Position numbers and translations under genes: made by a program
Shown: in pieces, positions 18,689 to 28,179 of the stretch
Layout of the letters: each line of letters starts with the position of its first letter
Position numbering within the stretch: position 1 is the stretch's first letter
NCBI GenBank assembly: GCA_002422685.1
Contig: DITC01000071.1
Location: 122,321-186,320, forward strand
Direction of reading: 5' to 3'
DNA length: 64,000 nucleotides
Origin: Thauera sp. UBA6194
Lineage (GTDB): Bacteria > Pseudomonadota > Gammaproteobacteria > Burkholderiales > Rhodocyclaceae
The notes under the pieces: model-generated
The model's input: the letters and a program-made list of their open reading frames with translations, nothing else
Told to the model about the DNA's origin: nothing
Database searches by the model: none

Positions 18689-19699
18689 ATGTCCGCGGAC
18701 TTTCTCTCCCAGGAAGAGGTCGACGCCCTGCTCCGCGGCGTCACCGGGGAGTCGGACGAGCAATCCACGGACGCGGATGAGGGCGACGGCATCCGCCCCT
18801 ACAACCTGGCCACGCAGGAACGCATCGTGCGCGGGCGCATGCCCACGCTCGAGCTCATCAACGAGCGCTTCGCGCGCTACCTGCGCATCGGGCTGTTCAA
18901 CTACATGCACCGCAACACCGAGGTCTCGGTCGGTCCGATCAAGGTGCAGAAATACGCCGAGTTCGTGCGCAACCTGGTCGTGCCCACCAACCTCAACCTG
19001 GTGCTCGCCAAGCCCCTGCGCGGCACCGGCCTGGTGGTATTCGACCCCAACCTGGTGTTCCTGGTCGTCGACAACATGTTCGGCGGCGACGGGCGCTTCC
19101 ACACCCGGGTCGAAGGGCGCGACTTCACGCCCACCGAGCAGCGCATCATCCAGGGCATCCTGGACGTGGTGTTCGCCGAATACGCCCGGGCCTGGGCGCC
19201 GGTGTTCAAGCTGCAGTTCGAGTACGTGCGCTCGGAGATGAACTCGCAGTTCGCCAACATCGCCACCCCCTCCGAGGTGGTGGTGTCGACCAGCTTTTCG
19301 CTCGAGCTCGGCGGCGCGCAGGCCGACATGCACCTGTGCTTCCCGTACTCCATGCTCGAGCCGATCCGCGACCTGCTCTACTCGACCATGCAGAGCGATC
19401 ACATCACCTCGGACCGGCGCTGGATCAAGCTGCTGACGCGTCAGCTGCAGACCGCCGAGGTCGAGCTCACCTGCAGCTTCGGCACCGCACGCCTGTCGCT
19501 GCGCGACGTGGTCGACATGCGCGTGGGCGACGTGATCCCGCTCGCCGTACCGGACACCCTGATCGCCGAAGTGGACGCCGTGCCGGTGTTCGAGGCCCAC
19601 CACGGCACCAAGAACGGGCGCTATGCGCTCAAGGTCGAGCGCTTCGTCGGCCCCGAAGAGACCGACGCCCCAAAGCTTCCTGGAGGCCACAATGGCTGA
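18689..19699 (+). CDS. fliM: Flagellar motor switch protein FliM
   Basis: C-ring protein that receives CheY-P and sets rotation direction. The 336-residue product has the N-terminal CheY-binding EIDALL-type motif (FLSQEEVDALLRGV), a CheC-like middle domain (NERFARYLRIGLFNYMHR, then NMFGGDGRFHT), and a C-terminal SpoA domain binding FliN (LRDVVDMRVGDVIPL). Retention of the CheY motif implies chemotactic control although no che genes lie in the window. Overlaps fliN by 8 bases. Confidence 0.97.
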   Translation: MSADFLSQEEVDALLRGVTGESDEQSTDADEGDGIRPYNLATQERIVRGRMPTLELINERFARYLRIGLFNYMHRNTEVSVGPIKVQKYAEFVRNLVVPTNLNLVLAKPLRGTGLVVFDPNLVFLVVDNMFGGDGRFHTRVEGRDFTPTEQRIIQGILDVVFAEYARAWAPVFKLQFEYVRSEMNSQFANIATPSEVVVSTSFSLELGGAQADMHLCFPYSMLEPIRDLLYSTMQSDHITSDRRWIKLLTRQLQTAEVELTCSFGTARLSLRDVVDMRVGDVIPLAVPDTLIAEVDAVPVFEAHHGTKNGRYALKVERFVGPEETDAPKLPGGHNG

Positions 19700-20162
19700 A
19701 GAAAACCTGATCACCGACGACGACTGGGCTGCCGCGATGGACGAGCAGGCCGCCGTCGAGGCCGGCGGCGGCGACGCCGAGACCGACCGCGTGGCCGCCG
19801 AGCTGGCCGCCGCCGCAATGGACGGCTCGCCCTATCAGGCGCGCCCCGCGAGCCAGATCTTCGAGGACTTCGGCGCCACCAGCGGCAAGCCCGGCTCGCT
19901 CAACGACTTCGACATGATCCTCGACATCCCGGTGCAGATCACCGTGGAGCTGGGCCGCACCAAACTGTCGATCCGCAACCTGCTGCAGCTCGCGCACGGC
20001 TCGGTGGTCGAGCTCGACGGTCTGGCAGGCGAGCCGATGGACGTGCTGGTCAATGGCACCCTGATCGCTCAGGGCGAGGTCGTGGTCGTGAATGACAAGT
20101 TCGGCATCCGCCTCACCGACATCATCACGCCCGCCGAACGCATGCGCAAAATCCGCAACTGA
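19692..20162 (+). CDS. fliN: Flagellar motor switch protein FliN
   Basis: C-ring protein forming the lower ring and a dock for FliH-FliI. The 156-residue product has an acidic Ala-rich N-terminal extension (about 75 residues) and a SpoA domain: ILDIPVQITVELGRTKLSI, then GSVVELDGLAGEPMDVLVNG, ending GIRLTDIITPAERMRKIRN. The ATG at 19692 has a GGAGG 5 bases upstream inside fliM; a longer frame upstream is the overlap only. Confidence 0.96.
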   Translation: MAEENLITDDDWAAAMDEQAAVEAGGGDAETDRVAAELAAAAMDGSPYQARPASQIFEDFGATSGKPGSLNDFDMILDIPVQITVELGRTKLSIRNLLQLAHGSVVELDGLAGEPMDVLVNGTLIAQGEVVVVNDKFGIRLTDIITPAERMRKIRN

Positions 20163-20551
20163 TGGCCGCGACCGCCCCGCCACCCCCCTCCGCCGTGGCC
20201 CCCGAGCTGGGTGCCAGCGTCATGCAGATGATGTTCGGCCTTGCGGTCGTCATCGCGATCCTGTTCGCCAGCCTGTGGCTGATCCGCAAGCTCAACGCGC
20301 CGCGCGGCGCCGGGGCGGCAATGAAGGTGCTGGGCGCGACCGCGGTGGGCCCGCGCGAGCGCGTGGTGCTGGTCGAGATCGGCGAGCGCGTGCTGGTGCT
20401 CGGCGTGGCCCCGGGCCGGGTCAATGCGCTGCACGAGATCAAGCGCAGCGAGCTCGCCCTGCCCACAGACACGCCGGGCGCCCCGACGCCGGGCGGCAAG
20501 GCCTTTGCCGCGTGGCTCAAGCAGGCTTCGGAGCGCCGCAATGAAAGCTGA
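20162..20551 (+). CDS. fliO: Flagellar biosynthesis protein FliO
   Basis: Small membrane protein that helps assemble the FliP ring of the export gate. The 129-residue product has one membrane helix (about 20-42, [20 protein letters not shown]) and a short FliO domain ([20 protein letters not shown], then [17 protein letters not shown]). Its ATG shares a base with the fliN TGA (TGATG), and its end overlaps fliP by 11 bases, so the N-O-P chain is tightly coupled. Confidence 0.92.
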   Translation: MAATAPPPPSAVAPELGASVMQMMFGLAVVIAILFASLWLIRKLNAPRGAGAAMKVLGATAVGPRERVVLVEIGERVLVLGVAPGRVNALHEIKRSELALPTDTPGAPTPGGKAFAAWLKQASERRNES

Positions 20552-21311
20552 GCCCCGCAGCCTGCGTACGCTTGCGCCCAAGGTGCTGCTGCTCGGGCTT
20601 GCGCTCGCGCTGCTGCCGGCGCTGGCGAGCGCGCAGGCCCTGCCCGCGCTCACCACCACCGAGACCGCCGGCGGCGGCACCACCTACAGCCTCACGCTGC
20701 AGACCCTGCTGCTGATGACGCTGCTGAGCTTCATCCCGGCCATGGTGCTGATGATGACCAGCTTCACGCGCATCATCATCGTGTTCTCGCTGCTGCGTCA
20801 GGCCATGGGCACGCAGACCGCGCCGCCCAACCAGGTGCTGCTCGGCCTGGCGCTGTTCCTCACCTTCTTCATCATGGCGCCGGTGGCCGAGCGCGTGTAC
20901 GCGGACGCCTATCTGCCCATGTCGCAGGGCGAGATCCAGTTCGACGCGGCGCTCGAGCGCGCCTCGGTGCCGGTGAAGGCCTTCATGCTCAAGCAGGTGC
21001 GCGAACCCGACCTCGACCTCTTCGCCGGGCTCGCCCAGGTGCCGCCGGTAGAAAGCGCGGACGAGCTGCCGATGCGCGTGATCATCCCCGCCTTCGTCAC
21101 CTCCGAGCTCAAGACCGCCTTTCAGATCGGCTTCATCGTGTTCATCCCCTTCATCATCATCGACATGGTGGTCGCCTCGGTGCTGATGTCCATGGGCATG
21201 ATGATGATGTCGCCGGTGATCGTGTCGCTCCCGTTCAAGATCATGCTCTTCGTGCTGGTCGACGGCTGGACGCTGTTGATCGGCTCGCTGGTGCAGAGCT
21301 TCGCGCTCTGA
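20541..21311 (+). CDS. fliP: Flagellar export gate protein FliP
   Basis: Forms the core of the export channel with FliQ and FliR. The 256-residue product has a cleavable signal peptide ([19 protein letters not shown]) and four membrane segments with the signature motifs [19 protein letters not shown] and [20 protein letters not shown] followed by MGMMMMSP. The ATG at 20541 lies inside fliO; an upstream frame extension is not supported. Length typical. Confidence 0.96.
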   Translation: MKAEPRSLRTLAPKVLLLGLALALLPALASAQALPALTTTETAGGGTTYSLTLQTLLLMTLLSFIPAMVLMMTSFTRIIIVFSLLRQAMGTQTAPPNQVLLGLALFLTFFIMAPVAERVYADAYLPMSQGEIQFDAALERASVPVKAFMLKQVREPDLDLFAGLAQVPPVESADELPMRVIIPAFVTSELKTAFQIGFIVFIPFIIIDMVVASVLMSMGMMMMSPVIVSLPFKIMLFVLVDGWTLLIGSLVQSFAL

Positions 21312-21333
21312 CCCCCACCGCAAGGAACACACC

Positions 21334-21603
21334 ATGACCCCGACCGCCGTCATCGAACTCGGCCGCCAGGCCGTCGAAGTGACCCTGATGGTGTCGGCGC
21401 CGCTGTTCATCGCCGCGCTCGCCACCGGTCTCATCATCAGCATCTTCCAGGCCGCCACCCAGATCAACGAGATGACCTTGTCTTTCGTGCCCAAGCTGGT
21501 CGCGATCTTCGTCACCCTGGTGCTGGCCGGGCCGTGGATGATCACCCTGCTCACCGACTTCATGCGCCGCCTGATCGAATCGATCCCGGCCATGATCGGC
21601 TAG
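21334..21603 (+). CDS. fliQ: Flagellar export gate protein FliQ
   Basis: Small gate protein with two membrane helices that wraps the FliP-FliR channel. The 89-residue product matches the family in length and in LISIFQAATQINEMTLSFVPK and GPWMITLLTDFMRRL. CGCAAGGAAC precedes the ATG. It lies 22 bases after fliP and 34 before fliR. Confidence 0.96.
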   Translation: MTPTAVIELGRQAVEVTLMVSAPLFIAALATGLIISIFQAATQINEMTLSFVPKLVAIFVTLVLAGPWMITLLTDFMRRLIESIPAMIG

Positions 21604-21637
21604 GCACGGCCCGCCCCCGCATCGGATCCGCTCCGGG

Positions 21638-22435
21638 ATGCTCGCCGTCACCGCCGCGCAACTCGACGCCTGGCTCGCCGCGCTGATGTTTCCGCTCGGG
21701 CGCCTGCTCGGGCTGTTCTCGTCGGCGCCGGTGTTCTCGAACCGCGGCGTATCGGTGCGCGTGCGCCTGGCGATCGGCATGGGCGTGGCGATCGCGGTGC
21801 TGCCGGTGATGCCGCCCATGCCCGAGGTGGCGCCCGACTCCGGCCTGGGGCTGGCGATCTTCGCGCAGCAGATCTTCATCGGCATCGCCATCGGTTTCAT
21901 GATGCGCATCGTGTTCGCCGCGGTGGACATGGCCGGCGCGCTCGTCGGCATGCAGATGGGCCTGTCGTTCGCGATCTTCTTCGACCCCGACGCCGGCGGC
22001 CAGACCGCGGTGCTGTCCGACTTCCTGAACCTGCTCGCCACCCTGCTCTTTCTGGCGGTCAATGGCCACCTGCTGATGATCGACATCGTGGTGCGCAGCT
22101 TCGAGTGGCTGCCGGTGAGCACGAGCGTGGTCAGCGCCGGCGGCTGGGGCTACATCGCGCGCGCCGGGCTCACCGTGTTCAGCGCCGGCTTGCTGCTGTC
22201 GATGCCGATCGTCGCGATCCTGCTCGTGGCGAACATCGCGCTCGGCGTGCTCACGCGCGCGGCGCCGCAGCTGAACCTGTTCGCGGTGGGTTTTCCGATC
22301 ACGCTCACCGCCGGCTTCATCGGCGTGATGCTGATCATGACCAACTTCGGCCCCGTGCTGCAGAGCCTGTTCGAGCGCGGCTTCGACAGCATCGCGCTGC
22401 TGCTGGAGGCACTGGCGCCCCAGCCCGGGGGCTGA
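21638..22435 (+). CDS. fliR: Flagellar export gate protein FliR
   Basis: Completes the FliPQR channel. The 265-residue product has about six hydrophobic segments and family motifs such as RLLGLFSSAPVFSNRGVSVR, ALVGMQMGLSFAIFFDPDAGGQ and LLLSMPIVAILLVANIALG. The ATG at 21638 has poor Shine-Dalgarno complementarity, so it may rely on coupling to fliQ. It is the last gene of the rightward operon and converges with the minus-strand lipoprotein gene. Confidence 0.96.
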   Translation: MLAVTAAQLDAWLAALMFPLGRLLGLFSSAPVFSNRGVSVRVRLAIGMGVAIAVLPVMPPMPEVAPDSGLGLAIFAQQIFIGIAIGFMMRIVFAAVDMAGALVGMQMGLSFAIFFDPDAGGQTAVLSDFLNLLATLLFLAVNGHLLMIDIVVRSFEWLPVSTSVVSAGGWGYIARAGLTVFSAGLLLSMPIVAILLVANIALGVLTRAAPQLNLFAVGFPITLTAGFIGVMLIMTNFGPVLQSLFERGFDSIALLLEALAPQPGG

Positions 22436-22455
22436 GCGCGCACCTGCGCGCCACC

Positions 22456-22490
22456 GCGCACGGCCACCGTGGCATGCGCGCGCCGTGCGC
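22456..22490. terminator. Hairpin between convergent fliR and lipoprotein gene
   Basis: GCGCACGGC (22456-22464) pairs perfectly with GCCGTGCGC (22482-22490) across a 17-base loop, in the 83-base convergent gap. No T-tract on either strand. Confidence 0.35.
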
Positions 22491-22518
22491 AAGAGCGAAG
22501 CGGCGTGCGCGCGCGGGA

Positions 22519-22998
22519 CTACAGCCCGGGAAAGATCTGCGAGCGCACGAGGCGGATCTCGCCGCTGGCGAAGCGGCGCGCGAAGGGCCGGGTGGATTCG
22601 ATGCCTTCTTCGTAACGCAGCACGTCGAAGCCGGCAAAGCCACCCGCCTCGACCACCTCGCGTGCATTGCGCAGGAAGACGCGGCGCGCCTCGCCGTCGC
22701 CGCCGGTGGCCAGCGCCTTCATGCGCAGGTCCATGCGCAGCCGGTCTTCGCCCACGCGGCTGACGTCGATCTTCCAGGTCGGCGCGAGCGGATCGTATAT
22801 GCCGTAGGCCACCAGCATGCCGGCGAGGTATTCGGGCTCGAGATAGGCGAGGTCACTCGCCATCCACACCGCACCCGCCGCCAGCGCAACCGGCGCCGAC
22901 AGCTCCAGCGCACGCGCGCTCGGCTGCGGGCCGCCATCGGAGGCGCAGCCACCGAGCAGAGTGGCGGCAAGGCTCAGGGAGAGGACGGTGCGGCGCAT
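22519..22998 (-). CDS. Hypothetical lipoprotein downstream of flgL
   Basis: 159-residue protein of unknown function. The signal sequence ends in a lipobox, LLGGC, with the lipidated cysteine at residue 18 followed by Ala, so it should be an outer-membrane lipoprotein. The rest is a mixed alpha/beta domain with no recognised motif. It begins 3 bases after the flgL stop and has its own ATG, so it is almost surely co-transcribed with flgK-flgL from their sigma-54 promoter. A flagellum-linked role is inferred from position only. Confidence 0.75.
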   Translation of the reverse strand: MRRTVLSLSLAATLLGGCASDGGPQPSARALELSAPVALAAGAVWMASDLAYLEPEYLAGMLVAYGIYDPLAPTWKIDVSRVGEDRLRMDLRMKALATGGDGEARRVFLRNAREVVEAGGFAGFDVLRYEEGIESTRPFARRFASGEIRLVRSQIFPGL

Positions 22999-23001
22999 GA
23001 T

Positions 23002-23925
23002 TCAGCTCAGATAGTTGAACAGCGACAGCCCGGTCGTCTTCATGAAGGACTGTTGGGCGGCCTGCAGGTAAGTTTGCTGCTGGGTCAGGCGCGAGATGGC
23101 CTCGTTGTAGTCGAGGTCCTGCAGGCTGGACAGCGTGGTCGCGTACTGCAGGTCGAGGTCGCTGCCGATGAAGCCGAGCTGCTCGACCTCGACCAGCTGC
23201 GAGCCGATCTGGGCGCGGGTAGTGAGGACCTTGTCGAGGCTGGTGTCGAGCCCGCCGAGCGCCGTGCTGACCGCGCCGCTCACGTCGGAGCCGCTCTCGA
23301 GCGCCTGAACGAACTCGCCCAGCACCGCGAACACGCTGTCGCTACCGGTACCGAACACGGTCTCGCCGCCGAAGCTGACCGGCATGAAGCGCGAGGACGA
23401 GACCTGCATCGTGCGGATGCCCTGGTCGCCGCGGTACGTAGCCGAGTCGAAGGAGGCAGGGTCGGCGGGGTCCGCCGTCACCCTGGCGAAGGGCGCCGTC
23501 TCGGACTTGTAGCCCGCGAACAAGTAATCGCCGTTGGCATCACGCGTGTTGGCGATCGCGAGCATGGCGTCGAACTGCGCCTTGAGGTCGGTGGCGATCG
23601 ACTGACGGTCGCTGTCGGACAGCGCCGGGTTGCCCGCCGCGAGCACGCGCTCACGCGCGTACTGGATGATCTCGCCCGCCCCCACGAGCTGGCCTTCGAC
23701 CAGCTTGAGCGCGTCTTCGGCGTAGCCCTGATTGGTGATGAACTGCTCGTTGACGCTGCGCGACTGGGTGACGTCGAGCGCGCGCGCCGAAGCCACCGGG
23801 TCGTCGGCCGGAGTGAGGATCTTGCGCCCGGTGGCGATCTGCTGCCCGGTGTAGAGCAGCGCCGCCGACTGGGTCTGCAGGGCGCGTACGCCCTGGTCGT
23901 AAATCATGTTGGTCGATACACGCAT
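23002..23925 (-). CDS. flgL: Hook-filament junction protein FlgL (HAP3)
   Basis: Second junction protein between hook and filament. The 307-residue product has a flagellin-like N-domain (RVSTNMIYDQGVRALQTQSA, then TGRKILTPADDPVASARAL) and C-domain (LQDLDYNEAISRLTQQQTYL, then QAAQQSFMKTTGLSLFNYL). It follows flgK by 13 bases and is followed by the small lipoprotein gene. Confidence 0.95.
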   Translation of the reverse strand: MRVSTNMIYDQGVRALQTQSAALLYTGQQIATGRKILTPADDPVASARALDVTQSRSVNEQFITNQGYAEDALKLVEGQLVGAGEIIQYARERVLAAGNPALSDSDRQSIATDLKAQFDAMLAIANTRDANGDYLFAGYKSETAPFARVTADPADPASFDSATYRGDQGIRTMQVSSSRFMPVSFGGETVFGTGSDSVFAVLGEFVQALESGSDVSGAVSTALGGLDTSLDKVLTTRAQIGSQLVEVEQLGFIGSDLDLQYATTLSSLQDLDYNEAISRLTQQQTYLQAAQQSFMKTTGLSLFNYLS

Positions 23926-23938
23926 GATGCGTTCTCCC

Positions 23939-25900
23939 TCAGCGGCCGATCGCCAGCATTTCGTCGAACAGGCGCTGCGCCACCGACATCACCCGCCCCG
24001 CCGCCTGGTAGGTCTGCTGGAAGCGCACCAGGTTGGCCGCCTCCTCGTCCAGGTTCACCCCCGACACCGAGTCGCGCGCCGAGGTCGCCTGCGCCAGCAG
24101 GGAGTTCTGCGTGCGCTCGCCGGCCTGCACTTCGCGCGTCTTGCTGCCGACCTTGGCCACCAGTTGAGCATAGGCGTTGTTGAGCGTGGCGGTCGGCCGA
24201 TCCGCGCTGCCGCCGGCACCGAACATCAGCTTGTCGGTCTGCAACGCGCCGAGCAAGGCGGCGTTGCGGTTGTCGGCGATGCCGCCCGTGTTGTCGGCAA
24301 GCTTGACGATATCGTTATCGGCAGGCACCCCGGAAAGCTTGAGCTCGACCCTCTCGCCGTTCGGGCCGGCGAGCTCGAAGGTCTTCCCGGCGCTCTCCGT
24401 TGCGGGATCGTAAGGCAGTGTCGCTGTCCAGCCTGCAACAGCAGGATTGAGGATGAACCCATTCGTTGCCTGATCGAATTGAAAGCTCAAATCATCCAGC
24501 GCGAGGAGCCCCCCGTCGGCGATGCTTCCCTTGCCGGTGAAGACGAGCGATTGCACCTGCAGCGACCCCCGGTTCTCGCCAGGCAAGCTCGCAACCACCG
24601 GTGCGCCGGCGGCAACGTCGCGCGGATCATCGATCGCCAAGGCGATGCTCGAAGCGGCATAGCGCGTGGGATAGACGAAGACCTGACTGCCGGCTGCAAG
24701 TCCGTCCAGCCCACTGAAAATCAGTCCAGCATGGGCCGCGCGGCCATTGAGCACCTCCAGTTGGGTCGACTCCCCGCTCGCGATGTCGATCAGGTTGTAG
24801 ACCCCACCATCGTTACGCAGCTCGTAGTCACCCCCCGTCAGCGCCGCGATCCTTTCCGGGTCGATCCGCGCATCCACCCCGCTGGAAGACGGCTCGACCC
24901 TCGCCTGCCCGAGCGCGAAAAAATTCCTGCCCAGCTCGCCAGCAAGATCGATCCCCAGCTTGTGCTGCTCGTTGAACGCCGTCGCGATCGTGGCCGCAAT
25001 CAGGCCGAGGCTGCGCTGCGCCGGCTCCATGCCGTCGCGCCGCACCGCGAGCAGGCCGCCGAGCTCGCCACCGGTGATGAGGCTCTCGGCCAAGGGCGTC
25101 TGGGTGCCGTTGGGGCCGCTGATCAGCACCATAGGGCGGCCGTTCTCGTCGAGGGTGTCGCCGATCGACAGCGCCTTGGCGTTGTCGCCGAGCACTAGCG
25201 CCTGACCCGAGCCGATGAAGATCGACAGCGAGCCGTCGCGTTGCGGCACCGCATTGACCTTGACCAGCTGGTTGAGCTCGGCGATCGCCTGGTCGCGCTG
25301 GTCGAGCAGGTCGCTCGCCGCGGAGCCGAAGCCCGAAGCCTGCGACACCGCGATGCGCTGGTTGAGTTCGGCAATCGCGCCCGCATAGCTGTTGATGCTG
25401 GCCATGGTCGAGGCCATGTCGGTCTCGACGCCCTGCGCGATCTCGCCGATGCGCGCGTCGAGCGTGTTGAAGCGCGACACCAGGGTCTCGCCGCTCGAGA
25501 TCAGCGCCTGGCGGGCGGCGACGTTAGTCGGGTTGGAGGACACGCTCTGCAGCGCGCCGAAGAATTCGTTGAGCGCCGGGGTGAGGCCGGTGTCGGCGTC
25601 GGCCAGCACGTTGTCGACCTGCGAGATGAAGCGGTTGTAGGCGGCGTACTCGGCGCGGCGGCTGTCGGCGTTTAGCACCTGGGTCTCGAGCAGCTCGCTG
25701 TAGGCGCGCTTGACGCCGGTGATGCCGGTGCCGGTGCCGAAGAACGCGCCACCGAGAAACTGCGGGTCGCGCGCCTCCTGGGTGAGGCTCTGGCGGTGAT
25801 AGCCCGGCGTCGCCGCGTTGGCGATGTTGTGGCTGGTGGTGTTGAGGTAGGCCTGCGAGGCATTGAGGCCGGTCAGTCCGATGTTGAGCAAGGACGACAT
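23939..25900 (-). CDS. flgK: Hook-filament junction protein FlgK (HAP1)
   Basis: First junction protein on the completed hook. The 653-residue product has the rod/hook N-terminal motif (LLNIGLTGLNASQAYLNTTS, then HNIANAATPGYHRQ) and the C-terminal motif (VNLDEEAANLVRFQQTYQAA). The central surface region (about 330-540) is variable, and its base composition is less GC-biased than the flanks, especially around 24300-24900. It carries its own sigma-54-type promoter 37 bases upstream. Confidence 0.95.
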   Translation of the reverse strand: MSSLLNIGLTGLNASQAYLNTTSHNIANAATPGYHRQSLTQEARDPQFLGGAFFGTGTGITGVKRAYSELLETQVLNADSRRAEYAAYNRFISQVDNVLADADTGLTPALNEFFGALQSVSSNPTNVAARQALISSGETLVSRFNTLDARIGEIAQGVETDMASTMASINSYAGAIAELNQRIAVSQASGFGSAASDLLDQRDQAIAELNQLVKVNAVPQRDGSLSIFIGSGQALVLGDNAKALSIGDTLDENGRPMVLISGPNGTQTPLAESLITGGELGGLLAVRRDGMEPAQRSLGLIAATIATAFNEQHKLGIDLAGELGRNFFALGQARVEPSSSGVDARIDPERIAALTGGDYELRNDGGVYNLIDIASGESTQLEVLNGRAAHAGLIFSGLDGLAAGSQVFVYPTRYAASSIALAIDDPRDVAAGAPVVASLPGENRGSLQVQSLVFTGKGSIADGGLLALDDLSFQFDQATNGFILNPAVAGWTATLPYDPATESAGKTFELAGPNGERVELKLSGVPADNDIVKLADNTGGIADNRNAALLGALQTDKLMFGAGGSADRPTATLNNAYAQLVAKVGSKTREVQAGERTQNSLLAQATSARDSVSGVNLDEEAANLVRFQQTYQAAGRVMSVAQRLFDEMLAIGR

Positions 25901-25936
25901 GTTGTTTTCCTGGTGCGCTGTTCTCAGGCACTACGA

Positions 25937-25952
25937 TGCAGGATCCATGCCA
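25937..25952 (-). promoter_or_regulatory. Sigma-54 promoter of flgK-flgL
   Basis: Minus-strand TGGCATG-GATC-CTGCA, with GG-N10-GC spacing and only two departures from TGGCACG-N4-TTGCW. The start site would be near 25925, 25 bases before flgK. It closely resembles the flgB promoter (TGGCATG-GAAA-CTGCG). Confidence 0.75.
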
Positions 25953-25978
25953 GGCAACGGCCCGGCGTCCCGCGCGCC

Positions 25979-27037
25979 TCAGCCCGCCATCGCGAGCGCG
26001 TTGCGCAGCGTGTTGCCGCCGATGATGCGGGTGAGCTTGTCGGCATACATCGGGTCGGTCGCGTAGCCGGCGTCCTGCAGGCTGCGCGCGAACCCGGCCG
26101 GGCTGGTCTGGCCGATCACGTCGGCGTAGCGTGGGCTGCGCGTCATCAGGTTGGCGTAGTCGCGGAAAGACTCGGCATAAGAGCCATAGGCGCGAAAACG
26201 TGAGGGCTCGGTGTAGGCCTGGCCGTTGGCGTACTCGGTGACGTCGCGCGCGACCGTGTCGCCCTTCCAGGCGCTGCCGGCCTTGATGTTGAAGAGGTTG
26301 TGGCTCGGGCTGCCGTCGGCGTGGCGCAATTGCTTTTGCCCCCAGCCGGTCTCGAGCGCGGCCTGGGCGACCATGAACTGCGGCGGCACGCCGGTCTTGC
26401 GGCTGGCTTCGAGCGCGTGCGGCCAGACCTCGGCGACAAAGTCGCGCACCTCGGGCGCCACTGCCCCGCTCGCGTCGCGCGCGCTGCGCACGGCCTGGCT
26501 GACCTGCGCCTCGCGCACGGCGGCCGCGTAGATCGAGCTGGCGGAGAAGCCGCCGCTGCCATCGCCCACGCCCAGCCCCGGCACGCGCCCGGCGAGCACG
26601 CCGGCAGCGGCCGCCGGGGCGGCAGCGTTTTCCGCTCCACGCGCGAGCACGGCAGGAATTGCCGGGCGGCGCGCCACACCGGCAAGCTCGAAGCCGCCCT
26701 CGGGGGCTTGCGCGCCCGCCGCTGCGCCGTCCTTGCCGCCGAGCTGGCGGTAGATGACTTCGGACAGCCCGGTGCCGCGCGCCTGCGACATGTTCTGCGC
26801 CATCTGCTGGTCGAGCAGGCTCTGGTACATGCGCGTCTGCTCGCTGTCCATGAGCCCGTTGGAAGGCGTGGCCTCACGCATCGACTTGAGCACCATGTGC
26901 AGGAACATGGCCTCGAACTGACGTGCCGCGCCGCGCAAGGCGGTGTCCGCCTCGCCCTCGCCTTCGCTGCGCGCCAGGCGCTTGAGGTCGGCGAGCGAGT
27001 TGGGGTCGAACGCGTTGAGCTGGAAGCCGGTGTTCAT
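25979..27037 (-). CDS. flgJ: Flagellar rod assembly protein / peptidoglycan hydrolase FlgJ
   Basis: Bifunctional protein: the N-domain caps the growing rod and the C-domain cuts peptidoglycan to let it through. The 352-residue product has the rod-binding domain (about 30-100; GAARQFEAMFLHMVLKSMRE) and a glucosaminidase domain (about 200-345) with the catalytic Glu in AQAALETGWGQ and YGSYAESFRDYANLM. An Ala-rich linker joins them. It is the last gene of flgGHIJ. Confidence 0.95.
   Translation of the reverse strand: MNTGFQLNAFDPNSLADLKRLARSEGEGEADTALRGAARQFEAMFLHMVLKSMREATPSNGLMDSEQTRMYQSLLDQQMAQNMSQARGTGLSEVIYRQLGGKDGAAAGAQAPEGGFELAGVARRPAIPAVLARGAENAAAPAAAAGVLAGRVPGLGVGDGSGGFSASSIYAAAVREAQVSQAVRSARDASGAVAPEVRDFVAEVWPHALEASRKTGVPPQFMVAQAALETGWGQKQLRHADGSPSHNLFNIKAGSAWKGDTVARDVTEYANGQAYTEPSRFRAYGSYAESFRDYANLMTRSPRYADVIGQTSPAGFARSLQDAGYATDPMYADKLTRIIGGNTLRNALAMAG
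26650..26664. repeat. CGGCA-N5-TGCCG dyad inside flgJ
   Basis: CGGCA-GGAAT-TGCCG lies in the linker-coding part of flgJ. The 17 bases from 26650 are identical to those at 29679-29695 upstream of flgG. It may be coincidence in coding sequence or a further site for the same regulator. Confidence 0.35.
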
Positions 27038-27047
27038 GACAGGTCCC

Positions 27048-28169
27048 TCAGATCACCTCGAGTTCGGCGCGCAGCGCGCCCGCCGACTTCATGGCCTGCA
27101 AGATGCTGACCAGGTCCATCGGCGTGGCGCCGAGCGTGTTGAGCGCCTTGACCACGTCGGCCAGATTGGCGGCGCCGCGCACGTTGAAGAGCGCGCCGCC
27201 CTCCTGCTCGATGTCGACCTGCCCGACCTGGGTGACCACGGTCTGCCCGCCGGAGAACGGCGGCGGCTGGTCGACCTGGGCCTGGTTGTTGACGGTGACG
27301 GTGAGGTTGCCGTGCGCCACCGCGCAGTTCTGCAGCATCACGCGCTGGTTCATGACCACCGAGCCGGTGCGCGAATTGACGATGACCTTGGCGGCCTGCT
27401 GCACCGGCGTGACCTGCAGGTTTTCGATGTGGCCGAGGAAGGCGACGCGCGCGCTAGAGTTGGCCGGCGCCCGCACCTGGATGCTGCGCCCGTCGAGCGC
27501 GCTGGCCGCGCCCGGATAGGCGATGTTGATGGCGTCGACCACGCGGCGCGCGGTGCCGAAGTCGCTGTCGCGCAGCTCGAAGATCACGCTGTCGCCCTCG
27601 CCGAGCTGGGTCGGCACCGCGCGCTCGACCGTGGCCCCGCCCGGGATGCGGCCGGCGGACAGATGGTTGATGACCTGCGAGGCCCCGCCGCCTTGCGCAC
27701 CGGCGCCGCCCACCACCATGTTGCCCTGCGCCATCGCGTACACCTGACCGTCGGCGCCCTTGAGCGGCGTCATCACCAGGGTGCCGCCGCGCAGGCTCTT
27801 GGCGTTGCCGATCGAGGACACGGTGACGTCGAGCGGCTGCCCCGGGCGCGCGAACGGCGGCAGGTTTGCGGTGACCATCACCGCGGCCACGTTCTTGAGC
27901 TGCAGGTTGGTGCCCGGCGGCAGGGTCACGCCGAGGTTGCCGAGCATGTTGATGACGCTCTGCACGGTGAAAGGCGTCTGCGTGGTCTGGTCGCCCGAGC
28001 CGTCCAGGCCGACGACCAGGCCATAGCCGACGAGCTGGTTGTCGCGCACACCGGCGACGGTGGCGAGATCCTTGATGCGCTCGGCCGCGGCATGCGCCCC
28101 GCCATGAAAGATCAGCACCGCGACGAAGGCGGCCGCGGCGCGTAGGAACAATGAACTCAGGTAAGACAT
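27048..28169 (-). CDS. flgI: Flagellar P-ring protein FlgI
   Basis: Periplasmic P ring, the bushing in the peptidoglycan layer. The 373-residue product starts at the ATG at 28169 with a signal peptide ([19 protein letters not shown]), then family motifs [20 protein letters not shown] and [18 protein letters not shown], and ends in [20 protein letters not shown]. An in-frame upstream start at 28202 would put 11 charged residues before the signal and is rejected. It follows flgH by 10 bases. Confidence 0.95.
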   Translation of the reverse strand: MSYLSSLFLRAAAAFVAVLIFHGGAHAAAERIKDLATVAGVRDNQLVGYGLVVGLDGSGDQTTQTPFTVQSVINMLGNLGVTLPPGTNLQLKNVAAVMVTANLPPFARPGQPLDVTVSSIGNAKSLRGGTLVMTPLKGADGQVYAMAQGNMVVGGAGAQGGGASQVINHLSAGRIPGGATVERAVPTQLGEGDSVIFELRDSDFGTARRVVDAINIAYPGAASALDGRSIQVRAPANSSARVAFLGHIENLQVTPVQQAAKVIVNSRTGSVVMNQRVMLQNCAVAHGNLTVTVNNQAQVDQPPPFSGGQTVVTQVGQVDIEQEGGALFNVRGAANLADVVKALNTLGATPMDLVSILQAMKSAGALRAELEVI

Positions 28170-28179
28170 GGCGCGCCCC

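Noticed and set aside
16577..19714. 1045-codon minus-strand open frame opposite fliK, fliL and fliM
   Set aside because: Antisense to three well-recognised genes, no family-like motif; length is a GC artefact.
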